DNA of 48,354 nt from Pelagibius sp. (GTDB lineage Bacteria; Pseudomonadota; Alphaproteobacteria; Kiloniellales; Kiloniellaceae), in contig NZ_JANQOI010000088.1 of assembly GCF_028289705.1 (NCBI RefSeq), positions 1 through 48,354 of the forward strand, in the 5' to 3' direction. The notes under the pieces were generated by a model. It did not search any database and was not told the origin of the DNA. It worked only from the letters and a program-made list of their open reading frames with translations. Shown piece by piece: positions 16,787-24,136 of the stretch. The first letter of the stretch is position 1; each line of letters begins with the position of its first letter. Made by a program: the position numbers and the translations under genes.

Positions 16787-17923
16787 GGGCGAAGATCCGC
16801 CGGCAGGGGCCGGGGACTGCGGCTTCTGCGTCACGGCCTCGGCCACGAAGTCCTCGAAGCTGTAGACCGCCTTGCGCTGCCCGCTGAGGTCGATCTCCGG
16901 GGCCATCTCGCCCTCGGTGGGAATGCCGCCCATAGCGACTTTCAACGCCTTCAGCGGGTGCTTCACCGTGTCGGCGACGGCGGTGCCCTCATAGCCGCAG
17001 TGGACCATGCAGTTGGCGCACTTCTCGTAGTTGCCGGTGCCGTAGCTGCCCCAGTCCGTCTCTTCCATCAGCGCCTTGAAGCTGGGCGCGTAGCCCTCGT
17101 TCAGCAGATAGCAGGGCCGCTGCCAGCCAAAGACGTTGCGCGTCGGATTGCTCCAGGGCGTGCAGTGATAGCTCTGGTTGCCAGCCAGAAAGTCGAGGAA
17201 CAGCGTCGACTGGGAGAAACGCCACTTGCGGCCCTTGCCGCGGCGGAAGACCTCGCGGAACAGCTCCTTGGTCTGACGCCGCGACAGGAAGTGCTCCTGA
17301 TCCGGCGCCCGCTCGTAAGCATAGCCCGGCGAGATGGTCACCCCCTCGACCCCCAGATCGCGGGCGAAGTCCAGGAACTCCGTCACCTCTTCCGGCTTGG
17401 CGGTGTTGAAGAGAGTGCAGTTGACGTTGACCCGAAAGCCGCGGTCGCGGGCCGCCTCGATGGCCTTGACGGCGCGCTTGAAGACGCCCTTCTGGTCCAC
17501 CGCCTTGTCGTGCTCCTCCTCCAGGCCGTCGAGATGGATGGAGAAGGTCAGGTATTGGCTGGGGGTGAAGAGATCGAGCTTCTTCTCCAGGAGCAGCGCG
17601 TTGGTGCAGAGATAAACGAAGCGCTTGCGGGCCACCAGCTCGGCGACGATCCGGTCCATCTCCTTATGGATCAGCGGCTCGCCGCCGGGAATGGAGACGA
17701 TGGGAACGCCGCTCTCCTCCACCGCCTCGATACACTCTTCGACCGAAAGGCGGCGGTTCAGGATCTCGTCGGGATAGTCGATCTTGCCGCAGCCCGGGCA
17801 GGCCAGGTTGCAGCGGAACAGCGGCTCCAGCATCAGCACCAGGGGATAGCGCTCGTTGCGCTTCAGGCGCTGTTTCAGGATATAGGCGCCGACGCGCAAC
17901 TGCTGGATCAGGGGAACTGCCAA
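16769..17923 (-). CDS. hpnH: Adenosylhopane synthase HpnH (radical SAM)
   Basis: 384 residues. Radical S-adenosylmethionine enzyme that joins the 5'-deoxyadenosyl radical to hopene. The cluster-binding C38-x3-C42-x2-C45 lies in RCNLACPGC, and SIPGGEPL is the usual GGE motif. The C-terminal SPASM-like region has further cysteines (CANCMVHCGYEG). The start is TTG at 17923: the family begins MAVPL, and a GGAG ribosome site lies about 8 nt upstream. It is transcribed leftward behind hpnA and converges with hpnG. Confidence 0.95.
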   Translation of the reverse strand: MAVPLIQQLRVGAYILKQRLKRNERYPLVLMLEPLFRCNLACPGCGKIDYPDEILNRRLSVEECIEAVEESGVPIVSIPGGEPLIHKEMDRIVAELVARKRFVYLCTNALLLEKKLDLFTPSQYLTFSIHLDGLEEEHDKAVDQKGVFKRAVKAIEAARDRGFRVNVNCTLFNTAKPEEVTEFLDFARDLGVEGVTISPGYAYERAPDQEHFLSRRQTKELFREVFRRGKGRKWRFSQSTLFLDFLAGNQSYHCTPWSNPTRNVFGWQRPCYLLNEGYAPSFKALMEETDWGSYGTGNYEKCANCMVHCGYEGTAVADTVKHPLKALKVAMGGIPTEGEMAPEIDLSGQRKAVYSFEDFVAEAVTQKPQSPAPAGGSSPSQAAE

Positions 17924-18032
17924 AACTGGACTCCGGGAAGACAGGGATCGTGGGCCCGATTCGCGCCAGTCTAGCGACTTTGCCCGGCAACACCACCCCA
18001 GAGGCTGTGGGGATATTGGGGCGCCATGCCCC

Positions 18033-18133
18033 GCCTCATGGTTCGAGACGCCGCCCTTGGCGGCTCCTCACCATGAGGCCCCTTCCCGGCCTCACCCTGA
18101 AGAGCGGTCCGCAGGACCGGGGCTCGAAGGGTG
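18033..18133. repeat. Bipartite palindromic repeat (copy 1) between hpnA and hpnH
   Basis: There are two adjacent hairpin modules. The first, 18033-18079, has arms GCCTCATGGT / ACCATGAGGC with an inner GCCGCC/GGCGGC stem and the core TTCGAGACG...CTCCTCA. The second, about 18091-18133, has arms CACCCT / AGGGTG with an inner CGGTCC/GGACCG stem. The same module pair in opposite order occurs at 35796-35973, so this is a dispersed family. The second module lies inside the 3' end of hpnA and encodes its tail. The first sits in the hpnA-hpnH gap and could act as a terminator or mRNA stabiliser. Confidence 0.75.
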
Positions 18134-19126
18134 CCCGCCGAGGTAACCCGCCCGTTCGAACCAGGCGACGGCGTCGCGGATCGCTTCGGCGGCCGGGCGG
18201 GGCCGGTAGCCGAGATCGCGGGCCGCCTTGTCGTGGGCGAAGTACATCGGCTTGGCGGCCATTTTCAGGCCGTCGACGGTGAGCAGCGGCTCGCGCCCGC
18301 CCGTCGCCCGCGCCCAGGCCTCGGCCGCATAGGCCAGGGGAAAAAGCGGCCGCCGCGGCAGGCGCACCTTGGGCGCCGGGCGGTCCCGCAGTTCGGCCAC
18401 CTGGCGCAGGATTTCGGCGAGATCCAGGTTCTCGCCGCCCAGCAGGTAACGCTCCCCCACCTTGCCCCTGTCATAGGCCTGCATATGGCCCTCAGCCACG
18501 TCGTCGACGTGGACCACGTTGAGGCCGGTGTCGACGAAGGCGGGAATGCGCCCAACCGCCGCGTCCACCACCATGCGCCCGGTGGGCGTCGGCTTGACGT
18601 CGCGCGGACCGATGGGGGTGGAGGGATTGACGATCACCACCGGCAGCCCCGCCTCGCGCTGCAGCCGGCGCACCGCCTCCTCCGCCAGGAACTTGGAGCG
18701 CTTGTAGACGCCGATCATGTCGTCGAGGGTCACCGGCGTTTCCTCGTCCGCCGGCGCGCCGCCGGGGGCCTTGCCCAGCACGGCGACGGAGGAGGTGTAG
18801 ACCACCCGCTCCACGCCCAGGCGCAGGGCCGCCTCCATCAGCCGGCGGGTGCCCTCCACGTTGGTGCGGTGCATGACCTCCGGATCGCGCACCCAGATGC
18901 GGTAATCGGCCGCGACATGGAACAGGGCCTTGCAGCCCTCCAACGCCGCCTCCAGGGAGGAGGAATCCGTTAGGTCCCCCTCGACGATCTCAACCTCGAG
19001 ATCCACGAGGTTGCGCCGGTCGCTGCCGCGCCGCGCCAGACAGCGCGGCCGCTCGCCACGCGCGACCAGGGCCCGCACCACGGCGGAGCCGACGAAACCT
19101 GTCCCACCGGTCACAAGAATGCTCAT
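18092..19126 (-). CDS. hpnA: Hopanoid-associated sugar epimerase HpnA
   Basis: 344 residues, extended short-chain dehydrogenase/NAD-dependent epimerase. It shows TGGTGFVG (6-13), TSSVAVLG with the catalytic serine region (111-118), and Y141-x3-K145 in VYKRSKF. HpnA is a conserved hopanoid-locus protein with an unproven sugar-modifying role. The ATG at 19126 has AAGG about 9 nt upstream; in-frame extension to 19255 is rejected. The last 13 codons (H-P-S-S ... R-S-S-G) are encoded by the repeat element, so the native C-terminus seems to have been replaced or extended. It is divergent from hpnM and upstream of hpnH. Confidence 0.92.
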   Translation of the reverse strand: MSILVTGGTGFVGSAVVRALVARGERPRCLARRGSDRRNLVDLEVEIVEGDLTDSSSLEAALEGCKALFHVAADYRIWVRDPEVMHRTNVEGTRRLMEAALRLGVERVVYTSSVAVLGKAPGGAPADEETPVTLDDMIGVYKRSKFLAEEAVRRLQREAGLPVVIVNPSTPIGPRDVKPTPTGRMVVDAAVGRIPAFVDTGLNVVHVDDVAEGHMQAYDRGKVGERYLLGGENLDLAEILRQVAELRDRPAPKVRLPRRPLFPLAYAAEAWARATGGREPLLTVDGLKMAAKPMYFAHDKAARDLGYRPRPAAEAIRDAVAWFERAGYLGGHPSSPGPADRSSG

Positions 19127-19182
19127 GGCACGACCTTGCCTCTCCGCGCGTATCACAGCAAGACGCCAGCGCGACAATGGCC

Positions 19183-19211
19183 TTGGCATTGGCCCGCAGG
19201 CTCCGTACATC
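19183..19211 (+). promoter_or_regulatory. Possible promoter for hpnM
   Basis: TTGGCA (19183-19188), a 17-bp spacer, then TACATC (19206-19211) lie 29 bp before the hpnM ATG, inside the 113-bp divergent hpnA/hpnM region. A fair sigma-70-like match, not proven. Confidence 0.33.
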
Positions 19212-19239
19212 AAGGGAACCAGGACCAGCGAGACCGCCC

Positions 19240-19845
19240 ATGACATCATCGCCAATGAAGGCTTTCGCCCTCGTATTCTGCCTCCTGCTCGCCCCGTCGG
19301 CCTGGGCGCAGGACGGCCCCAGCGCCACCGTGGAGCGGCTGAACACCGTGCTTCTGGACGTCATGAAGAATGCCGACAGCCTTGGCTATCAGGGGCGTTA
19401 CGACAGGCTTTCGCCGGAGCTCACGGAAATCTTCGATTTCCCGGGTATGGCGCGGGTGACCCTGGGCCGCCACTGGCGCAAGACCGCGCCGGACAAGCAG
19501 GAAGCCTTCGTCACCGCCTTCACCGACCACAGCATCGCCATCTTCGCCAGCCGCTTCGACGGCTATTCCGGCGAGCGCTTCGAGATCCTGGGCGAGGATG
19601 AGGCCAAGCGCGGCGCGGTGCTGGTGCGCAACCGGATCGTGAAGAGCGACGGGGAAGCCGTGGCCATCAACTACCTGGCCCTTCCGACCAAAAACGGCTG
19701 GCGCCTGATCGACACCCTGCTGGATGCCAAGTACTCGGAGCTGGCGACCCGGCGGTCCGAATACGGCAGCATCGTCGCCAATCAAGGCATCGATGCCCTG
19801 ATCGACGCCCTGAAGGACAAGGCCGCCGGCTACGCGGCGCCCTAA
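19240..19845 (+). CDS. hpnM: Hopanoid-associated MlaC/Ttg2D-family periplasmic protein HpnM
   Basis: 201 residues. A signal peptide (about 1-23, ending SAWA before QDG) is followed by the MlaC fold: a helical N-terminal part, then YRLSPELTEIFDFP-like and RFDGYSGERFEI segments, and NGWRLIDTLLDAKYSEL near the end. MlaC proteins ferry phospholipids across the periplasm. The hopanoid-locus version HpnM is thought to carry hopanoids or lipids with the RND protein HpnN, which is not in the window. A second ATG at 19255 is an alternative start. It overlaps the convergent reductase gene by 4 bp. Confidence 0.88.
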   Translation: MTSSPMKAFALVFCLLLAPSAWAQDGPSATVERLNTVLLDVMKNADSLGYQGRYDRLSPELTEIFDFPGMARVTLGRHWRKTAPDKQEAFVTAFTDHSIAIFASRFDGYSGERFEILGEDEAKRGAVLVRNRIVKSDGEAVAINYLALPTKNGWRLIDTLLDAKYSELATRRSEYGSIVANQGIDALIDALKDKAAGYAAP

Positions 19846-20846
19846 AACTCGATGACCAGCTTGCCGAAGTGGCCGGCGGCCCGCATGGCGCGGTAGGCCT
19901 CCGGCGCCTCTTCGAAGGCGAAGCTGCGGTCGATCACCGGGCGCAACTCCGCCGCCGCGATGGCGCGGTTCATGTCCTGAAAGGACCGGCGCGGGCCGAC
20001 GTAGATGCCCTGCAGGGTGATCGACTTGGCCATGATCGGGCGCGGGTTCACCGGCGCGTCGCTGAGAACGCCGATGAAGCCGATGACGCCGGCGATGCGG
20101 GTGGCAGCGACCGAACGCTGCAGGGTGCCGGCACCGCCCACCTCCACCGTCAGGTCGACACCGCGCCCCCCGGTCATCTCGAGCACCGGCCGCTCCCAGT
20201 CCGGCGTGGTGCGGTAGTTCAAGGTCCGCCAGGCGCCCAGCGCCTTCGCCCGCTCCAGCTTTTCGTCGCTGGAGGAGGTGACGATGGCCCTGGCCCCCAT
20301 CAGCCGGGCGAACTGCAGGGCGAAGATCGAGACCCCGCCGGTGCCCAGCAGCAAAACGGTGTCGCCGGCTTTCACCCGCCCGACGTCGACCAGCGCCCGC
20401 CAGGCGGTCAAGGCCGCGCAGGGCAACGTCGCCGCCTCGGCGTAGCTCAGGTGCCCGGGGATCTTCACCAGCCCTGCCGCCTTCAGGACCACCTCTTCGG
20501 CCAGCATGCCGTCGAGTTCGCCGCCCAGGGCCGAGGCCATGGCCTCGGCCGAACAGGCACCGTCGCTCCAGTTCTGAAAGAAGCAGCCGGCCACGCGGTC
20601 GCCGGGCTGGAAGCCGTCGACGCCGGGGCCGGCCGCCAGGACCTCGCCGGCGCCGTCGGAGTTGGGGATTCGCGGCAAGGGGATGCCGCGCGCCGCGGGG
20701 TCGCTGACCACGCTCAGGTCGCGGTAGTTGATGGAATTGGCGCGGACCTTCACCCGCACCTCGCCCGGACCCGGCTCCCGCGGTTCGAGCGTCGCCAGCT
20801 TCAGTCCCTCGATGCCGTCGGCCGTCTGGATCTGCCAGGCCCGCAT
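19842..20846 (-). CDS. Zinc-less MDR-family NAD(P)-dependent alcohol dehydrogenase/quinone oxidoreductase
   Basis: 334 residues. Medium-chain dehydrogenase fold: a GroES-like N-terminal domain (SINYRDL, PNSDGAGEV, PGDRV), then a Rossmann domain with LLLGTGGVSIFALQFA. The usual catalytic-zinc cysteine and GHE histidine-glutamate are not visible, so it belongs to the zinc-independent quinone-oxidoreductase side of the family. The start at 20846 is supported by AGGAG 4 nt upstream. The substrate is unknown. It converges on hpnM but nothing ties it to hopanoids. Confidence 0.85.
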   Translation of the reverse strand: MRAWQIQTADGIEGLKLATLEPREPGPGEVRVKVRANSINYRDLSVVSDPAARGIPLPRIPNSDGAGEVLAAGPGVDGFQPGDRVAGCFFQNWSDGACSAEAMASALGGELDGMLAEEVVLKAAGLVKIPGHLSYAEAATLPCAALTAWRALVDVGRVKAGDTVLLLGTGGVSIFALQFARLMGARAIVTSSSDEKLERAKALGAWRTLNYRTTPDWERPVLEMTGGRGVDLTVEVGGAGTLQRSVAATRIAGVIGFIGVLSDAPVNPRPIMAKSITLQGIYVGPRRSFQDMNRAIAAAELRPVIDRSFAFEEAPEAYRAMRAAGHFGKLVIEF

Positions 20847-21028
20847 GTCTCCTGCTCCCTTCAAGTGCACCGCCGGCGATCATAGGGCGGCCCGCTGCCG
20901 AGAAGAAGCCCGGGACGGCTGGCGACCCAGCGGAGGCTCTGCTAGCGTCCTTGGCGCCCGGAGCCGAGAAGACTCTGCATCGCCATGGTGCGGGGCCAGA
21001 AGAAACTTCGAAGAAGAGGACGCCGCCC

Positions 21029-22078
21029 GTGCCGCTGCTGACCACCACCATCGGGGCCTATCCGAAGCCGGAGAGCGTGGCTGTGCCGGACTGGTTCGAT
21101 CCCGGCGCCATGGACACCAGCGTCGCCACCCGGGACTACCAGACCGCCGTCGAACGGCTCGGGCCCGAGGCGGAGGCGGTGTTCGCCGAGGGCACGCGCC
21201 AGGTGATCGAGGACCAGGTTTCCGCCGGTATCGACATCCCCACCGACGGGGAGGTGCGGCGGGAGAACTACGTCCACTACCACTGCCGCCATCTGGAGGG
21301 CTTCGACTTCGAGACCCTCACCCACCGGGTGCTGCGCGGCGGCGCCTACGAAACCGAGCTGCCCACCATCACCGGACCGGTCCGCGCGCGCGAGCCCTTC
21401 CTGCCCCACGACTGGCGGGTCGCCCAGTCCTTCACCGACAAGCCGGTGAAGATCACCCTGCCCGGGCCCATGACCATCGCCGACACCACCGCCGACGCAC
21501 ATTACGGCGATCCCAAGGCGCTGGGCGCCGACCTGGCGGCGGCGCTCAATGCCGAGGTGCTGGCCTTGGCCGAGGCCGGCTGCCGCCACATCCAGATCGA
21601 CGAGCCGCTCTTCGCGCGCAAGCCCGAGGAAGCGCTGGACTATGGCCTGGCCAACATCGACCGCTGCTGGCAGGGCGTGCCGGCGGGCGTCACCAAGGTG
21701 ATGCACATGTGCTGCGGCTATCCCAACCATCTGGATCAGGAGGACTATGCGAAGGCCAACCCCAACGCCTATTTCGAGCTGGCCGAGGCGGTCGACGCCT
21801 CGCAGGTGGACGTGGTCTCCATCGAGGACGCCCACCGCCACAACGACCTCGGCCTGCTGGACCGCTTCCGCAACACTGCCGTGATCTTCGGCGTCATCGC
21901 CATCGCCCGCAGCCGCGTGGAATCGGTGGCGGAGGTGCGCGAGCGCCTGAAGGCGGCCCTGGAGCACCTGCCGCCCGAGCGCCTCATGGCTGGGCCCGAC
22001 TGCGGCCTCGGCCACCTGGGCCGGGAGCTGGCGGTGAAGAAGCTGAGAGTGCTCTCGGAGGCGGCCAAGAGCGTCTAG
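21029..22078 (+). CDS. Cobalamin-independent methionine synthase C-terminal-domain protein (MetE core)
   Basis: 349 residues from GTG 21029 (AGAGGA ribosome site). It corresponds only to the catalytic half of MetE, a TIM barrel with zinc ligands H226 and C228 in MHMCCGYP, a glutamate in the IDEP region, and C325 in GPDCGLG. The N-terminal MetE half is absent. Such core-MetE proteins transfer methyl groups to thiols using unusual donors, and several have no proven substrate. It has no linked metabolic operon. metZ lies about 2 kb further on, on the other strand. Confidence 0.85.
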   Translation: MPLLTTTIGAYPKPESVAVPDWFDPGAMDTSVATRDYQTAVERLGPEAEAVFAEGTRQVIEDQVSAGIDIPTDGEVRRENYVHYHCRHLEGFDFETLTHRVLRGGAYETELPTITGPVRAREPFLPHDWRVAQSFTDKPVKITLPGPMTIADTTADAHYGDPKALGADLAAALNAEVLALAEAGCRHIQIDEPLFARKPEEALDYGLANIDRCWQGVPAGVTKVMHMCCGYPNHLDQEDYAKANPNAYFELAEAVDASQVDVVSIEDAHRHNDLGLLDRFRNTAVIFGVIAIARSRVESVAEVRERLKAALEHLPPERLMAGPDCGLGHLGRELAVKKLRVLSEAAKSV

Positions 22079-22166
22079 ACGTTCGGCAAAGCCGCGCGAG
22101 CCTGATGACAACGCACAACCCAAAGGGCAGACTGGGGACCTGGCGGGCAGAGGGGGACAAGGCGCC

Positions 22167-22610
22167 ATGCTGGCATCACTGGAATTCATCCAAGCAGCGG
22201 TCGCGAGACAGCGCAACAAGCCGTTTCTGAAGGCGACCATGGCGGCTTCGGCGTTGGCCATGCTGGCCGACGGCGAGGTCCAGCTCGCCGAGCGCTACCG
22301 CCTCGACGAGATCCTGCAGCGCCTGGAAGGGCTGAAGATCTACGACCCGCAGAAGGCCATCGCCATTCTCGACGAGTTCATCCACGACCTGCGCAGCAAT
22401 GACCGCGAAGCCCGCGAGGTCCTGCTGGGCAAACTGGCGCGGGCCGGCCAGGACCCCGAGAGCGCCAGGGTCATCCCCAGCGTGGTGCTGGCGATCTGCG
22501 CCTCCGACGGCGTCTTCAGCGAGGGCGAAAGACACGTCTTCGAAGAGATCTGCGCCGCCTTGGGGCTCAACCCGGCAGACTACGAAGACCCTCTGAAGGG
22601 CTCCGTATAG
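22167..22610 (+). CDS. TerB-like (tellurite resistance TerB family) protein
   Basis: 147 residues, all-helical. The two halves each contain a TerB-type acidic motif: ALAMLADGEVQLAERYRLDEI near residue 30 and AICASDGVFSEGERHVFEEI near residue 112. TerB-like domains bind metal and occur in stress-response and membrane-associated proteins. No other ter genes are nearby, so tellurite resistance itself is not implied. Stands alone, 88 bp after the MetE-like gene. Confidence 0.72.
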   Translation: MLASLEFIQAAVARQRNKPFLKATMAASALAMLADGEVQLAERYRLDEILQRLEGLKIYDPQKAIAILDEFIHDLRSNDREAREVLLGKLARAGQDPESARVIPSVVLAICASDGVFSEGERHVFEEICAALGLNPADYEDPLKGSV

Positions 22611-22636
22611 CAGACAGCTTCGGCAGAGGCGCACGC

Positions 22637-23467
22637 TCAGCTTGTTGCGGGTGAGGCCGGTAGGCGATCTTCGATGAACTTCAGGATGCGTGGAAGCTGC
22701 GAACGGGCAAAGCAGGGGCGATGGTGTCGCGCGTGTGCTGATCCACCCCGTCCGCACAAATGACCATCCATGTTGTAGATGGGCAGTGGCACGAATTCGA
22801 TGTCCGCAATGCGGTCCAGGAAGTCAAGGTCATCGGGTCCCTCGAAGCGATCGCCTTCAAAGGCGAAGATGAGCCCGTCGATCCCGGGCGCCGCACTGAT
22901 CTTTTCGATCTGTTGGCCGCGCACCCACGTCCAACCCTCTTTCCGGCCACCTTCGCGTCCGGCAAAGGCGGGGGCCATTCCGATCAGGGCGTTGAATTCT
23001 TCGGCATGGTCCACCGCGACCAATAGCGAGGCCCAAGCGCCGGCCGAGTTTCCGACCAGGAAGATGCGGTTCGGCGGCACGCCCTTATTTTGCAGTTCAC
23101 GAACCCGATTGCAGATGTCTTCGGCCCGTTTGACGACCTTGAGTTTGCCGCTTTTGGTCTTGTGATCGAACATGCCGACTTTCGTCGGCGTGCAGTAGGT
23201 CGTCGCGTAGACCGGCCAGCCACCGATTTCAGTGCCATTCAAACTGCGAAACCACAGTGGCGTGCGGCCGAGCATCTCCCCGGACTTCCAACTACAAGGG
23301 TCCTCCCTAAATTCCTGGGTCGAGCCCGGCATGTAGAGCAGCACGACGCTTGCAGCGAGTCGCTCCGGCGCCGGCTCGGCCGGGTCCTGCACCGCCGCTG
23401 CGCAACCCGTGAGCCAAAGGATCGCCGCCGCGGCAAGACTCCGTGCCATGCTCTCCGAAAACCCCAT
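22637..23467 (-). CDS. Putative lipoprotein serine hydrolase (alpha/beta-hydrolase-like)
   Basis: 276 residues. The N-terminus has a lipoprotein signal ending in the lipobox LTGC (C22), so the protein is likely anchored in a membrane. A nucleophile elbow GNSAG (S141), a following FEGDRF acidic segment (D206) and DGHLCGRG (H236) could form a Ser-Asp-His triad. No close family is recognised. The start at 23467 has a GGGGGG stretch 8 nt upstream; ATG 23449 is an alternative. The gene and its neighbour at 23671 are visibly less GC-rich than the rest of the window, suggesting acquisition by transfer. Confidence 0.7.
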   Translation of the reverse strand: MGFSESMARSLAAAAILWLTGCAAAVQDPAEPAPERLAASVVLLYMPGSTQEFREDPCSWKSGEMLGRTPLWFRSLNGTEIGGWPVYATTYCTPTKVGMFDHKTKSGKLKVVKRAEDICNRVRELQNKGVPPNRIFLVGNSAGAWASLLVAVDHAEEFNALIGMAPAFAGREGGRKEGWTWVRGQQIEKISAAPGIDGLIFAFEGDRFEGPDDLDFLDRIADIEFVPLPIYNMDGHLCGRGGSAHARHHRPCFARSQLPRILKFIEDRLPASPATS

Positions 23468-23617
23468 GTTTCGACCCCCCTACAAATCTCCCCCAGGCAA
23501 CGCCGAGGTGAAACTCAAGATTGAGATTCTCTACACAGAATGCCTGATTTCCGGGTAATCCCCAAGTCAGGTCGGAGCAGGGAGCTCCTTTCGAACACCG
23601 CGAGATCGGACGTCAGA

Positions 23618-23636
23618 CCTTCAAATCCATTGAAGG
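23618..23636. terminator. Small hairpin downstream of the zinc-ribbon gene
   Basis: A perfect CCTTCAA/TTGAAGG stem with a 5-nt loop lies 35 bp past the end of the leftward gene at 23671. No T-run follows, so termination is uncertain. The surrounding 203-bp gap (23468-23670) contains no gene I can support. Confidence 0.3.
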
Positions 23637-23670
23637 ACCCGGCAGCACAGCAACAGAAGGGAAGCAACGC

Positions 23671-24054
23671 CTAGTGGTTCACGCCTCGAAGCCAGCGAAG
23701 CCGCGCCTCGAAATCGCCACGGCTTTCGCGTGTCTTCTGCACGGCGTTCTCGGCAGTCATCAGGTCGGTCTGGGCCCAAATACCGTCTTCTGTTCGACAC
23801 CTGGCTTCCACGAAGAACCGCCCGCCACAGCACTGCGTGTAGATTGTGAATTGCCCGGGAAGCCGAAGCTTGGCCAGTTCGCCGGGGTCCAGCCTTAACT
23901 CCTCGGGGACGCGCTGGTCGACCGGCCCTGCACAGCCCTGCCTCCAGACCATCAGAGCGTTCGGGCCATCCTTGCCCTGCCAACGGTTGAGCGGCGATCC
24001 GCAGACAGGGCAATCGAGCGGCGGGTCTGGGATGTACTCGTCAAACAGGCCCAT
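23671..24054 (-). CDS. Conserved hypothetical protein with a CPVCG zinc knuckle
   Basis: 127 residues beginning MGLFDEYIPDPPLDCPVCG. C15-P-V-C18 and later cysteines (GCAGP; YTQCCGG) could bind zinc. The rest is a compact, probably beta-rich domain with LPGQFTIYT and a C-terminal charged helix. The N-terminus resembles small bacterial proteins of unknown function that pair CPVCG with a WQGKDGP segment. No function can be assigned. It lies in the same lower-GC patch as the lipoprotein hydrolase and is flanked by gaps of 82 and 203 bp. Confidence 0.65.
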   Translation of the reverse strand: MGLFDEYIPDPPLDCPVCGSPLNRWQGKDGPNALMVWRQGCAGPVDQRVPEELRLDPGELAKLRLPGQFTIYTQCCGGRFFVEARCRTEDGIWAQTDLMTAENAVQKTRESRGDFEARLRWLRGVNH

Positions 24055-24136
24055 CCGACATTCCCGGTACGAAGCGTAATGCCGCCGACCTGCACTCTCT
24101 CGGAACCATCGACCAGCCGCTGGCCCTATGCGCGCG

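Noticed and set aside
22167-22610. A tellurite-resistance locus
   Set aside because: Only one TerB-like gene is present, with no terA/C/D/E/Z; the family name does not imply the trait.
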